From positions 186,001 to 250,000 of the forward strand of contig NZ_JANCLT010000002.1 of NCBI RefSeq assembly GCF_024294785.1: a stretch of DNA of 64,000 nt, read 5' to 3'. The stretch's first letter is position 1. The number at the start of each line of letters is the position of its first letter. A program made the position numbers and the translations under genes. Source of the DNA: Ectobacillus ponti (lineage in GTDB: Bacteria > Bacillota > Bacilli > Bacillales > Bacillaceae_G). Positions 48,924 to 58,769 of the stretch are shown here, piece by piece. The notes beneath the pieces are model-generated. The model was not told the DNA's origin and ran no database searches. It worked only from the letters and a program-made list of their open reading frames with translations.

Positions 48924-49086
48924 TTCCCCATCACTTTCAATCTGGTCTAGATACTGCTGACAGCTCTGCGGCAGGATTACAAGGAAACGACTACATTCGT
49001 TTGTTTCCCTCATGATATAGATTGCTCTTACTCTGAAACAATGGGCTCGACGTGGAATTTTTTTCTTATAATCATGCTTTTTTCCC

Positions 49087-49115
49087 TTGAAATTAATTAA
49101 TTAAATTATTAGAAT
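49087..49115 (+). promoter_or_regulatory. Predicted promoter of the second and third small genes
   Basis: TTGAAA (49087-49092) and TAGAAT (49110-49115) with a 17-bp AT-only spacer, 33 bases ahead of the TTG start at 49148. Confidence 0.6.
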
Positions 49116-49147
49116 AAACTTATATTAAAAAGAAAGGAGGACGTACC

Positions 49148-49378
49148 TTGAGACAGCTATTTCTAGTAACATTCACGCTGAAAAATGGATCGCTCCAACA
49201 GATTATCGCCAGCAAAAGTGAAAAGGAGCTTTCCAGAGATATCGAGCGGATCATGAACAAGCCCCCCGATGATCTGATTCAGATTGGGGAGATCGATGTT
49301 CCATTGAGGCTGGTCAAATTTGTGGCCATTGATCCCTTCCGTGCAGCGGCAGCGGAAGTGACAGACCACTTGCACTAA
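49148..49378 (+). CDS. Small protein, second of three related genes
   Basis: A 76-residue relative of the protein at 48648. RQLFLVTFTLKNGSLQQIIA, then KELSRDIERIMNKPPDDLI, then IGEIDVPLRLVKFVAID align with the same strand-helix-strand plan and the same LFxVTFTLK opening. TTG start with AAAGGAGG seven bases upstream. It is followed 32 bases later by the third member. The conserved opening strand and a mid-protein helix suggest a small alpha/beta fold that may oligomerise. Function unknown. Confidence 0.65.
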   Translation: MRQLFLVTFTLKNGSLQQIIASKSEKELSRDIERIMNKPPDDLIQIGEIDVPLRLVKFVAIDPFRAAAAEVTDHLH

Positions 49379-49410
49379 TATACAGCAGCCCATACAGAGG
49401 AGGAGAAGTT

Positions 49411-49677
49411 ATGGAAAAGAAATTATTTGGTGTACAGTTTATCTTTTCGGCTGGATATGTAGAGGTCATTCGAAGCGGGAAAAATGAGCAGGAGGTTATA
49501 AATCAGGCAGAAAAGGAAGTGCTGACCTCACCTGGTTCCGCACTCAACGTCGGTGAAAACATCTTCTCGCTAAGAACCCTATTGGCCATAAAAGCGGAGG
49601 AGTTAACGGCGGATTCCAACATGATCAAGGTAGTCAGCGGCGCAATCAAGGCCATGGTGGCTAAGTCGCAACCTTAA
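49411..49677 (+). CDS. Small protein, third of three related genes
   Basis: An 88-residue, more diverged member: KKLFGVQFIFSAGYVEVIRS, then EQEVINQAEKEVLTSPGSAL, then VGENIFSLRTLLAIKAEEL, plus a C-terminal helix of about 20 residues absent from the other two. The ATG has GGAGGAG upstream. It shares a transcript with the gene at 49148 and ends at a strong hairpin. Confidence 0.62.
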   Translation: MEKKLFGVQFIFSAGYVEVIRSGKNEQEVINQAEKEVLTSPGSALNVGENIFSLRTLLAIKAEELTADSNMIKVVSGAIKAMVAKSQP

Positions 49678-49705
49678 GGGTTGCCGGCACCAAAAGCACT
49701 TACAT

Positions 49706-49752
49706 AACAAAGAAGCGGGCATCTGCACATGGCAGACACCCGCTTCTTTGTT
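49706..49752. terminator. Intrinsic terminator
   Basis: AACAAAGAAGCGGG and CCCGCTTCTTTGTT arms with further pairing inside form a long hairpin that can act in both directions, between the small genes and the convergent EPS cluster. Confidence 0.88.
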
Positions 49753-49851
49753 GTAAAACACTTCTCTTGTTTATTAAGTAGAATATAATCTTTGTCTTAT
49801 ATCTACAGGAGTAAACTATGTCTATAGGAATATAACACTCATACTACTGTC

Positions 49852-50736
49852 TTACTTTGCAGTCAACAAGCATTCATCCACTTTCTGCTTCATAAAGTCC
49901 AACAACAACCCTCGTAAGTCCTCTCGCTGTAAGGCCATCTCAATTGTTGTCTCAATAAAGCCGAATTTTTCTCCAACGTCATACCGTTTGCCCTCGAAAT
50001 CATAAGCAAACACACGTTGAATTTCATTTAAATGCTGAATGGCATCCGTTAATTGAATTTCCCCGCCCGCACCAATCTCCTGCTGCTCCAAGAACATGAA
50101 AATTTCCGGGGTTAAAATATAGCGTCCCATAATTGCCAGATTGGAAGGTGCTGTGCCTTGCTGCGGCTTCTCAACAAAGTTACGAACCTGATAGCGGCGT
50201 CCTTGGCTATTTATAGGGTCAATGATGCCATACCTATGAGTTACCTCCTGCGGCACAGTTTGTACACCAATCACGGAAGATAACGTCTTCTCATATTCAT
50301 CCATTAACTGACGTAAGCATGGCTTTTCTGCTTGTACAATATCATCTCCAAGCAGAACGGCAAACGGCTCATTTCCAATAAACTTACGTGCGCACCATAC
50401 CGCATGGCCGAGTCCTCTTGGCTCCTTCTGACGAATATAATGGATATCCACCATTTTAGAAGAAGCTTGAACCTGCTCCAGCAGTTCAAATTTCTTCTTC
50501 TCCAAGAGGTTTTGCTCTAATTCAAATGCATGATCAAAATGATCTTCAATAGAGCGTTTGCCTTTTCCGGTTACAATAATAATGTCTTCGATTCCAGACT
50601 CCACTGCCTCTTCAATGATGTATTGAATTGTAGGCTTATCTACAATTGGCAGCATTTCCTTTGGCATTGCTTTGGTTGCTGGAAGAAAACGTGTGCCAAG
50701 CCCGGCTGCCGGGATAATTGCCTTTTTGACTTTCAC
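49852..50736 (-). CDS. gtaB: UTP-glucose-1-phosphate uridylyltransferase
   Basis: A 294-residue GalU/GtaB enzyme making UDP-glucose from UTP and glucose-1-phosphate. Family motifs: [24 protein letters not shown] (nucleotide-binding and catalytic Lys), [38 protein letters not shown] and [16 protein letters not shown] start with a GGAG-type site nine bases upstream. It is the last gene of the EPS cluster and feeds UDP-glucose to the dehydrogenase two genes upstream. Confidence 0.95.
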   Translation of the reverse strand: MKVKKAIIPAAGLGTRFLPATKAMPKEMLPIVDKPTIQYIIEEAVESGIEDIIIVTGKGKRSIEDHFDHAFELEQNLLEKKKFELLEQVQASSKMVDIHYIRQKEPRGLGHAVWCARKFIGNEPFAVLLGDDIVQAEKPCLRQLMDEYEKTLSSVIGVQTVPQEVTHRYGIIDPINSQGRRYQVRNFVEKPQQGTAPSNLAIMGRYILTPEIFMFLEQQEIGAGGEIQLTDAIQHLNEIQRVFAYDFEGKRYDVGEKFGFIETTIEMALQREDLRGLLLDFMKQKVDECLLTAK

Positions 50737-50800
50737 TTCCCTAGTCTCCTCTCTAATTAAAAACAGCAGGACATCTCATTCCTGCTGTTTTGTACAATAT

Positions 50801-51853
50801 TTATATTTGAACTTCTTGTGCTTTCGGCTTGCCTACCTTGTAATATTCTACATACCAGTCAGCAAATCTCTGCAGACCCTCTTCAATTGGTGTTTCTGGC
50901 TTAAAGTCTACAGCCTTTTGTAATGCGTCCGTAGATGCATAGGTTGCTGGAACATCCCCTGGTTTAATGGGTTCAAATACCTTATGGAATACAACCTCTT
51001 CAGCAGTTGCCTTACTTAGGCATTTCTCCAAAGTCTCGATAAAGAACATCAGCTTCTCCGGATTGTTATTTCCAATGTTATACACCTTATGAGGAACAGC
51101 CTCTACAGGAGCATTGCTAAGCAATCGCTCAATGCCTGTCACAATATCATCGATATATGTAAAATCCCGATACAAGTCATTCTCAAAGTCACCATTATTA
51201 AAAATTTTAATTGGCTTATCATTGAAGTAGCTGTCAGTGAATCCAAAGTACGCCATATCCGGACGTCCCATAGGACCATATACCGTAAAGAATCTAAGTC
51301 CTGTAGCCGGGATCTTATAGAGATGGCTATAAGTGAAAGCCATGAGCTCATTTGATTTCTTCGTAGATGCGTATAGAGACACCGGTGTATCCACGAAATC
51401 AGTCTCTTCAAACGGAACCTTTTTATTTGCTCCATAGACAGAACTGGAGGAAGCATACACGAGATGATCTACTGGATAATGTCTGCACGCCTCCAATATA
51501 TTATAAAAACCAATAATATTGCTTTGAATGTAAACATCCGGATTCTCAATTGAGTATCTAACCCCAGCTTGAGCTGCCAGGTTCACAACAATATTAGGTC
51601 TGTATTCCTCGAAAAGCTTTGTAATGACCAGCTTATCAGCAATATCTCCCTTGATAAAGGTGAAGCCTTCATAGGGATACAGCTTTTCCAGACGGGCGTG
51701 TTTTAGGTTTACATCGTAATAATCATTCACATTGTCAATGCCAATGACGCGGCATCCTTGGTCCAACAGCTTCTTAGATAAATAGTAGCCAATAAAGCCT
51801 GCTGCTCCAGTAACAAGATATACCCTCTTAGAGTCCAATGGTTTGTAGCTCAT
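50801..51853 (-). CDS. UDP-glucuronate 4-epimerase-like NAD-dependent epimerase
   Basis: A 350-residue extended SDR. It shows the Rossmann motif TGAAGFIGYYLSKKL, NDYYDVNLKHARL (typical of the CapI/UDP-glucuronate epimerase group), the SSSSVYG Ser, the YASTKKSNE Tyr-Lys pair and a substrate region GRPDMAYFGFTDSYF. It should convert UDP-glucuronate to UDP-galacturonate. It follows the UDP-glucose dehydrogenase gene with a 26-base overlap, matching a uronic-acid supply pathway. The ATG at 51851-51853 is after a GGGG site. Confidence 0.88.
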   Translation of the reverse strand: MSYKPLDSKRVYLVTGAAGFIGYYLSKKLLDQGCRVIGIDNVNDYYDVNLKHARLEKLYPYEGFTFIKGDIADKLVITKLFEEYRPNIVVNLAAQAGVRYSIENPDVYIQSNIIGFYNILEACRHYPVDHLVYASSSSVYGANKKVPFEETDFVDTPVSLYASTKKSNELMAFTYSHLYKIPATGLRFFTVYGPMGRPDMAYFGFTDSYFNDKPIKIFNNGDFENDLYRDFTYIDDIVTGIERLLSNAPVEAVPHKVYNIGNNNPEKLMFFIETLEKCLSKATAEEVVFHKVFEPIKPGDVPATYASTDALQKAVDFKPETPIEEGLQRFADWYVEYYKVGKPKAQEVQI

Positions 51854-53204
51854 GATGCTTTTGCCCCTTTCCTTGTCCTCTGTTGCTTTGCTTTCTGCCA
51901 ATGGAATGGTACTCTACCCCAGCTTCTTCCATCTCCTGAACACTATAGATATTTCTTCCGTCATACACAAGCGGTGTCATCATCAGCTTCTCATAGGCTT
52001 CAGGTGTAATCGCCTTTACCTCTCCCCATTCTGTGAAGATGAAGCATACATTTGCACCTTCCAATGCCTGCTCTACATTGGATACATAAGTGATACTTCC
52101 TCTGCCATGCTTACCTTCCGGATGCACCTTTGCAAAGTTATTCGCCCCAACAGGATCGTAAGCATAAATGTCCGCACCTTGTTCAAGCAACAAAGGCACA
52201 TTTTCAAGGGAGGCCGCTTCACGCAGGTCATCTGTTCCTGGCTTAAATGTCAATCCAAGCACAGCTACCTTCAGACCACTGAATGTAATTAGCCTCTTGC
52301 TGGCCTTCTTGTACAGCATGGTCTTTTGCTCCTTATTTACATCAATGGCAGCCTTTACTGTTTTCAGCTCATATCCTTGCTGCTTGGCAATATACTCCAA
52401 CGCCTTTGTATCCTTAGGGAAGCAGGAGCCGCCAAAGCCGATACCAGCATTCAAGAACTTGCTGCCGATGCGGGCATCAAAGCTCATCCCACGGGCTACA
52501 TCCTGAATGTCTGCGCCTACAAGCTCACAGAGATTTGCAATATCATTCATATAAGAGATTTTTAGTGCCAAGAAGTCATTGGAAGCATACTTAATCATCT
52601 CAGCAGAGCGTCTATTTACAGAAACAATTGGTAAATGGAACGGCTCATAGATGCCCATTAATACCTCTTCCGCCCACTTGCTTTCTGTGCCAATTACGAT
52701 TCGTTCTGCATGCAATGTATCATGCACAGCAGAACCTTGTGCCAAGAATTCAGGATTGGATGCAACCTCTACCCGCACATCATGAACCAGGAAATCCTGA
52801 ATGAACTGCTCCACCTTATCATTTGTCCCTACTGGAACTGTGGATTTTACGACAACCAGGCAATCCTTTTCAACAGATTCCGCAATTTGTCTTGCAACAG
52901 TCGCAATATAAGAAAGGTTTGCAGAACCATCCGGCTGTTCTGGAGTGCCTACGCCGATGAAGATTGCATCTGCATCCTTGTATGCTACCTGATAATCTGT
53001 TGTGTAATTAATTCTTCCAACTGCGTAGTTTTTACGCATGAGTTCTTCTAGATTTTCCTCATAAATTGGAGAAACTCCGGATTTCATTAACTCTACCTTG
53101 CTCTCATCGATATCCACGCAAGTTACTTGATGGCCAACTTCAGCGAAACACACGCCTGCGACCAGACCGACATATCCTGTTCCTGCTACGGCTATTTTAT
53201 ACAT
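51828..53204 (-). CDS. ugd: UDP-glucose 6-dehydrogenase
   Basis: A 458-residue enzyme oxidising UDP-glucose twice to UDP-glucuronate with NAD+. N-terminal Rossmann domain KIAVAGTGYVGLVAGVCFAE, GTPEQPDGSANL, VVKSTVPVGTND, the catalytic Cys in GFGGSCFPKDTKAL, and the C-terminal VAVLGLTFKPGTDDLREA. AGGAG precedes the ATG by eight bases. The C-terminal tail after residue 440 is basic and overlaps the next gene. Confidence 0.95.
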   Translation of the reverse strand: MYKIAVAGTGYVGLVAGVCFAEVGHQVTCVDIDESKVELMKSGVSPIYEENLEELMRKNYAVGRINYTTDYQVAYKDADAIFIGVGTPEQPDGSANLSYIATVARQIAESVEKDCLVVVKSTVPVGTNDKVEQFIQDFLVHDVRVEVASNPEFLAQGSAVHDTLHAERIVIGTESKWAEEVLMGIYEPFHLPIVSVNRRSAEMIKYASNDFLALKISYMNDIANLCELVGADIQDVARGMSFDARIGSKFLNAGIGFGGSCFPKDTKALEYIAKQQGYELKTVKAAIDVNKEQKTMLYKKASKRLITFSGLKVAVLGLTFKPGTDDLREAASLENVPLLLEQGADIYAYDPVGANNFAKVHPEGKHGRGSITYVSNVEQALEGANVCFIFTEWGEVKAITPEAYEKLMMTPLVYDGRNIYSVQEMEEAGVEYHSIGRKQSNRGQGKGQKHHELQTIGL

Positions 53205-53301
53205 TTTGACAACTCCTTTTTCTGACTCTATAGTTACCTGCCACTTGATATACGCTTCTATTTATTAGGCATAGAAACATACCTTCCACATAGTAGAACT
53301 A

Positions 53302-54774
53302 TCAGGCACGATAGACTTGCTTTCTAGAAAGCACTCTATTGGAAAGGGACCTTACTTCTTGACGGATGCCTGAAAACAAGAGAACAATCCCAAAATAGAA
53401 CATTACACAAAGGAGAATTGATCCCAAATTCCAAGCTAAACCCTCATTCATCTGTCTTAAAAAATAACCAAATCCTCCCGTTAAAGCTGCCGAAATGGCA
53501 AGTGGCGTTATATTTCTAACTGTTTGCATCATAGGTATACCTATCACAAACCTCATTAAGAAGAAATGTACCAGGACAAACTGCAGCCTAATTAATGACC
53601 TTGCATATACTAACACTAAAAATCCATATTTAGACGAAATTAGGCAGGTTGGTACTAACACTATCAAATGAAGCATTTGTGCTAAAAATGACAATTTGGG
53701 TTTTCCCTTTGCTCGATAGACCTCACTACTAAAATTACCAAGTACAATCATTATCGAGCTTGTTAGAGCCCAAATCCCAACTACTTTGCTCGCTTCCCCC
53801 CACTTATTCCCCAATAAAATGGATGTTGCTAAATCACTGTACAGGAAAACTCCTATACCTATTGGAAAGACAAACAGTGCTACTAGCCTCTGTACTTTGA
53901 AATAGGTTCTATTAAACATTTCATTGTTATCCTGAAGCCTTGATAATGCTGAAAAGAGGATTGGCACAACTGATGCTGTGATCAAGGACATAAGTGCATT
54001 TACCATTGTGGTAGATGTCTTATATATACCTAAATGGTAATTACTCAGGACGTTGGCTATAATAAAAGCATCAATCCATACTGTTAGCCATATAGAAATT
54101 GCTTCAATCAGAGACCATATACTAAAAGAAAACATTTCTTTTAAAATTTTAATATTATAATAAAAATTCGGTTTCCACTTTGATTTTATTGTTAGAACTA
54201 TGGCATTGGACAAATACATAAGAATGTTCCCAATCACTAATGCCCAGTAACTTAATCCAAGCATTGCAAGTGGGATTGTCACAATAAACGGGATGCCAGT
54301 GGAAACCATTCTAACAATAAAGAGTGTTTTAAAATCAAAGTCTCTTCTGTAAAGTGCCATCTGTATACTTGAAAACGCTGTAAGTGGCAATTGGAAGCAA
54401 GCAACCGCTACAACATTCCCCATGCCTGGGTTGCCCACCAATACAGCAATGGGTTCCCTTGCTATCACAATCACTATCCAAAATATGATAGACATCATAA
54501 GGTTTGTTAGGAAAGCAACATTTGCACTCTTATGCTTTTCATCATCACTTTTAAACTCACGCTGTACAAGATACTTTTGGAAACCTGCATCAGTAAACAT
54601 TTCCACGAAACTAGTGATCATAGTGATTGTTGCTATGACACCAAAAGCCTCAGGTGCAAGTATTCTAGCTAAAATCATATTAGTAAGAGGACTAATAATC
54701 TTTGAAGCTACTTGGGTAATGGTTGACCATTTAGCTGCAGTAATGACCTTGCCTTGAAAACTGTTTTCTGTCAC
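53302..54774 (-). CDS. Wzx-type lipopolysaccharide/oligosaccharide flippase
   Basis: A 490-residue MATE/MOP-type flippase with about 14 hydrophobic helices. The opening AAKWSTITQVASKIISPLTNMILARILAPEAFGVIA is typical of the polysaccharide-transport (Wzx/TuaB-like) branch, and SFSIWSLIEAISIWLTVWIDAFII marks the second half. It should move the undecaprenyl-linked repeat unit to the outer face. GTG start at 54772-54774 with AGGAG upstream. It is AT-rich like the rest of this cluster core. Confidence 0.88.
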   Translation of the reverse strand: MTENSFQGKVITAAKWSTITQVASKIISPLTNMILARILAPEAFGVIATITMITSFVEMFTDAGFQKYLVQREFKSDDEKHKSANVAFLTNLMMSIIFWIVIVIAREPIAVLVGNPGMGNVVAVACFQLPLTAFSSIQMALYRRDFDFKTLFIVRMVSTGIPFIVTIPLAMLGLSYWALVIGNILMYLSNAIVLTIKSKWKPNFYYNIKILKEMFSFSIWSLIEAISIWLTVWIDAFIIANVLSNYHLGIYKTSTTMVNALMSLITASVVPILFSALSRLQDNNEMFNRTYFKVQRLVALFVFPIGIGVFLYSDLATSILLGNKWGEASKVVGIWALTSSIMIVLGNFSSEVYRAKGKPKLSFLAQMLHLIVLVPTCLISSKYGFLVLVYARSLIRLQFVLVHFFLMRFVIGIPMMQTVRNITPLAISAALTGGFGYFLRQMNEGLAWNLGSILLCVMFYFGIVLLFSGIRQEVRSLSNRVLSRKQVYRA

Positions 54775-54879
54775 CTCTACTTGCTCCTTCTTATCTAATG
54801 GGTTTAAGATCTATCCACATAGATTCCAATTAATTCTTTATAGGTTAAGTGTAATTTCTACTCTATTTAAGAGTTCTTT

Positions 54880-55785
54880 CTACTTATCGGGAAGATCTAT
54901 TAGACTCCCGAAAACTTCATCATATTTATCAGGATAAAATTTTTCGAGTCCATTAAAATGATAAAAAGTAAGTTCCCCAAAATAAATCTTTCCATTAATA
55001 TCATAGAAATCCACACGCACATGCGGAATCCCTTTAGATAATATTTTTGCTAATCTTATCATTTCATTGAAGCCTGGAGGCCTATTAATTGTTTTCTCAC
55101 TGTTTTGATAGTGCTGCCAAAAAGGCAGGTGTTTAAATTCCATATCAAAAAAATCAAATCTAGTATCCACACCTCTGTCAGTTGCAATGTATAAGAACTT
55201 TGGTTCTCCATTAAAGCAGAAAAACTTATAATCCTTTAGTTCAGTTCCAGACTCGTCCACCATATATTTCTCAACTATAATTTGTGGCTCTATATCCTTA
55301 TATGGCCACTCTCTACCATAGTAGTAATAATTTCGGTTTAAACTCTTATTAATTTTTCTCCTTGCAACTTCTATATCCAACTTAGATTTGTCTTTACAAA
55401 TCACAAGCCCTCCCGAGTCATGCGTACATTTCATTACAAACTGTGAAGGTAAACTATCAAAGTCAATTTCTTCAAAACTTCGATATTTTCCTAATAAAGG
55501 AATTAAGTACTCCTCTCCAATACAATTAGATATATATTTTCTTACCTTATATTTATCAACTAACTCTACGTATAGAGGATTTCTATCATGTAATTTAAGC
55601 CATTGTAATTTCTCATTAAAGGTTTTAGGATTTGTAAGATTTAATTTCCTTTCCATTCTTGCACGAAATATTAGCTTTAGGTACATCTTATCGGGAATCC
55701 ACTTTAAAAGTCCTTTAGATGATAGGTGTGGAATTATTGAATAGGGATTACTTAGAAACTTATTGACCTTCGCACTTCTATCCAT
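54880..55785 (-). CDS. TupA-like ATP-grasp protein (glycosyltransferase-associated)
   Basis: A 301-residue protein of the TupA-like ATP-grasp group found in polysaccharide loci. Features in order: LTNPKTFNEKLQWLKLHDRNPLYVELVDKYKVR, the start typical of this group; SQFVMKCTHDSGGLVICKDKS, the ATP-binding Lys and Gly loop; ELKDYKFFCFNGEPKFLYI; and HVRVDFYDINGKIYFGELTFYHFNGL, the metal-binding Asp/Glu. Such proteins may add an amino acid or other group to the polymer. I place the start at the ATG 55783-55785; a longer GTG frame opens at 55860. Confidence 0.8.
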   Translation of the reverse strand: MDRSAKVNKFLSNPYSIIPHLSSKGLLKWIPDKMYLKLIFRARMERKLNLTNPKTFNEKLQWLKLHDRNPLYVELVDKYKVRKYISNCIGEEYLIPLLGKYRSFEEIDFDSLPSQFVMKCTHDSGGLVICKDKSKLDIEVARRKINKSLNRNYYYYGREWPYKDIEPQIIVEKYMVDESGTELKDYKFFCFNGEPKFLYIATDRGVDTRFDFFDMEFKHLPFWQHYQNSEKTINRPPGFNEMIRLAKILSKGIPHVRVDFYDINGKIYFGELTFYHFNGLEKFYPDKYDEVFGSLIDLPDK

Positions 55786-55986
55786 ATTCTCATCTTCCTC
55801 TACAATTATTATTATACTAGCGCTAAAATCTGTAAAATTGAACTCATCTACCTCCCTCACATTCCCAATTCCAGGTAGGAATATGAGGGAGGTACTATAG
55901 AATTCTTATACCATATTTGAAATGTAACCGTTCTCCTGTATCAGAATTGGTATGTAAATGAATATGATCTCCATTTAGAATTTAAA

Positions 55987-57531
55987 TTACAATTGTTTGT
56001 CTTTGGTTAAAATGCTAGAATTATAGGCTAATTTATATTTTTTAGTAAAGTTAACTAGAAAGAATCGTACTAACAGGACTAGTACAATATAAAGTAATAC
56101 ACCGTAAAACCAATCCTTTAGTAGCAAGTGAAAAAATCCTCTAGTTACAGGTAGGAATGTATGTAATGTACTCACAGCAAATATAAAATGAAGTGGATTT
56201 TTCCTGTAATCTGCCTTTCCATTAAGATACATCATTGATGTCATTAAATAGCCTATAACCATCATCACCATTGGCGCAAAAAATGGCCCTACGTTTAATA
56301 CAGCCTCAGCAACAATAGAAAAGCCTGCTCCCCAAGATATATTTAAATATTTCTGTGAAAACCAACTACTTACTAATGAAAATGGAAGGTCCAAAATATA
56401 AATGATTTTATTAGTGACCATCCCCAAAATACCCAATAGATATGTATTTGTATATGGCCAAACATCCCACCCATACATTAGTAGCATTAATAGGACACGC
56501 ATGGATCCTCCCATCTCAAAAATAGTTAATACAATAGGTGAGTTCTCAAAAGAGAAAGATTTTAAGAAATCATCCATTGTAATATTGGATAAGCCTAATT
56601 TTCTTAGCGAGACGATAGCTCCGATTATATAAAATCCTATAAACGATAACACAGTATACTTCAACATGGCTCTAAAGTTTAATGGTTTATAGCATACGTG
56701 GCTTAGCCAAACTAATAGGACAATCTTGTATACCCAACTTCCTCTATCCCCAGCGAGTAGATTAAGTAAAAGATAAAATCCAAATGTAAAATAGACAAAT
56801 AACCTAATTTTTTTGTTGTATTCACTACCTATTAATAACCCAATAAGGCTAGAGAAAAAGAGCATGTTCCCTATAGTAGAGATACCTATTCCTTTGTCAG
56901 CAAACTCTGAATAGTATAAAGCATTATAGCCATACTGTGTTGCGATTTTAAATGAACTTACCGCATCATATAATTTAATTGGTATAGAAAAAATACCTAT
57001 TATGACACTGGTATTAAATATAGCCTTTAAAGTTAATGTGTTTCTCACCTTATGTCCTTCAGCTTCTAATGCCTTATCTCTTACTCTTCTAGGCTTATAA
57101 CAGAATAATGATCCCAGATGAAACATTAAGATACACATGCATGTAACTATCTGACCGCTGATTATATTACCTTTAGAAGGGGTGTTGTATCCTGGATATA
57201 CAGGTTCCATTCCAATCTCCGATGGTATATGAACCCCAAGTGCCCACATTATGCACTGTCCATAGTTGAACAAGAAATAAAAAAAAATAAATATGGTATA
57301 CAATGAGAATATAGTTCCCGTAAGTTTATACCAACTTCTAAAAATATATATGGCTATAAAAATACCTATCCAACTCATTAGAAATACCATATCGGAAAGG
57401 CCTTTTGAACTATTGACTGGGAATATTAATACATAGAGTAAATAGGCTATTGCATTTATAAATAATGCGCTAATACTAATCGCCATATTCTTTTTTCTTA
57501 GTTGATAAGAGCCTTTATTTAAGTCTTCCAT
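55987..57531 (-). CDS. O-antigen/EPS polymerase (Wzy-like)
   Basis: A 514-residue membrane protein with about 12 hydrophobic helices and a large extracytoplasmic region around residues 320-370 (AIVSLRKLGLSNITMDDFLKSFSFENSP), the usual outline of Wzy-type oligosaccharide repeat-unit polymerases. Sequence similarity in this family is weak, so the call rests on topology plus location beside flippase and glycosyltransferases. The ATG at 57529-57531 follows GAGG. It overlaps the upstream glycosyltransferase gene by 17 bases. Very AT-rich. Confidence 0.78.
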   Translation of the reverse strand: MEDLNKGSYQLRKKNMAISISALFINAIAYLLYVLIFPVNSSKGLSDMVFLMSWIGIFIAIYIFRSWYKLTGTIFSLYTIFIFFYFLFNYGQCIMWALGVHIPSEIGMEPVYPGYNTPSKGNIISGQIVTCMCILMFHLGSLFCYKPRRVRDKALEAEGHKVRNTLTLKAIFNTSVIIGIFSIPIKLYDAVSSFKIATQYGYNALYYSEFADKGIGISTIGNMLFFSSLIGLLIGSEYNKKIRLFVYFTFGFYLLLNLLAGDRGSWVYKIVLLVWLSHVCYKPLNFRAMLKYTVLSFIGFYIIGAIVSLRKLGLSNITMDDFLKSFSFENSPIVLTIFEMGGSMRVLLMLLMYGWDVWPYTNTYLLGILGMVTNKIIYILDLPFSLVSSWFSQKYLNISWGAGFSIVAEAVLNVGPFFAPMVMMVIGYLMTSMMYLNGKADYRKNPLHFIFAVSTLHTFLPVTRGFFHLLLKDWFYGVLLYIVLVLLVRFFLVNFTKKYKLAYNSSILTKDKQL

Positions 57532-58609
57532 GGCTTTCCTCACAAACACTTGTTATATATTCATTCCAGCTACTTACTACTACTTCAGGGAGTAACTTTT
57601 TCCGTATTCCCCGTGCCTCCTTGGACAGACTTATGGCAAAATTTCGGTCAGAAATCACCATTTTCATTGCTTGATACAGTTTTTCAGTATCACCCACCGG
57701 AATTAACATTCCGTTTTCTTCACTTTTAATAAACATTCTTGCTCCACCTATAGGGGAATCTGTTGAGATAACAGGCATTCCAATTGCTAGTGCTTCAAGC
57801 ATAGAATTCGATATCCCTTCATAGTTTGAAGATATAACAAATAAGTTTGATTTAGCCATTTCTTGATGAATATCTTTTGAGAATCCAGGGAGTAAAATAT
57901 CATCCTTTAACCCTAGTTTGTTAATGTAAGACAGCAATTGCCCTCGTAGTGGTCCGATACCGTAAATTTTTAATTTATACTCTGGAAACTCTTGTTTTAA
58001 CTTGGCAAATGCATCTATCATCATTGGAAGGTTCTTTTGTTTTGCAAGCCTGCAGGCCGAAATTATGACCTCTTCTGATTTCTCTATATCCCATTCCGGA
58101 AGGTCAGAAACTATTGGATTAGGTATGACTGTACTTTTATCCTGAATTCTTTTTGGAAAGTAATCTCTTGCATCCGGTGTCTGAAAGACAAAGCCATCGC
58201 AAAGTTTATACAAAACATCACGCAATGTTCTAATATATTTATTTTCAGGGTTCTGATAAGGATCATTTCTTTCTGATATTATTAACTTAGTCTTTAGAAA
58301 TAAACATGATAGAATTGTATATATATTTACAATGGCGACAAACGAGATTACCAAGTCTGGTTTGCTGCTTTTAATAAAATTACGTACTTCGGATATAATG
58401 CCCAAAGTTCTAAACAGCTTATTCTTCGACTTGTGGACAACCGGCTTTATATTAATACTTTGGTCATCCAAATAATCATTTTTATCTCCATATATTGTAA
58501 CTATATCTACTTTGTATCCAATTTTAGTTAATTGCTTTGATAACACTGATATAACCCTTTCGGCCCCACCATCACTTAATACCCCTATAACAAAAACTAC
58601 TTTCTTCAT
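57515..58609 (-). CDS. GT4 family glycosyltransferase
   Basis: A 364-residue GT-B glycosyltransferase: N-terminal glycine-rich loop VFVIGVLSDGGAERVIS, acceptor-side ISERNDPYQNPENK, and the C-terminal donor site IISACRLAKQKNLPMMIDAF with SSNYEGISNSMLEALAIGMPVISTDSPIGG, the ExxxxxxxE of GT4. It probably adds one sugar of the repeat unit on the cytoplasmic face. Donor and acceptor unknown. Its stop overlaps the polymerase gene start. Confidence 0.9.
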   Translation of the reverse strand: MKKVVFVIGVLSDGGAERVISVLSKQLTKIGYKVDIVTIYGDKNDYLDDQSINIKPVVHKSKNKLFRTLGIISEVRNFIKSSKPDLVISFVAIVNIYTILSCLFLKTKLIISERNDPYQNPENKYIRTLRDVLYKLCDGFVFQTPDARDYFPKRIQDKSTVIPNPIVSDLPEWDIEKSEEVIISACRLAKQKNLPMMIDAFAKLKQEFPEYKLKIYGIGPLRGQLLSYINKLGLKDDILLPGFSKDIHQEMAKSNLFVISSNYEGISNSMLEALAIGMPVISTDSPIGGARMFIKSEENGMLIPVGDTEKLYQAMKMVISDRNFAISLSKEARGIRKKLLPEVVVSSWNEYITSVCEESHGRLK

Positions 58610-58769
58610 AAAGGTTCACTCCGATGCTATTCTTAAAATTTAATTTTATTGTTGTTAAAGGAAGGTCCATTAAGAGGTACTCACCTATAGAATTGATAAC
58701 GGTACATAAAAGTGGTTATACCTGTAGGTCCTATAACTATTTATAGATGAATTTAATCTTAAAGTTTTT

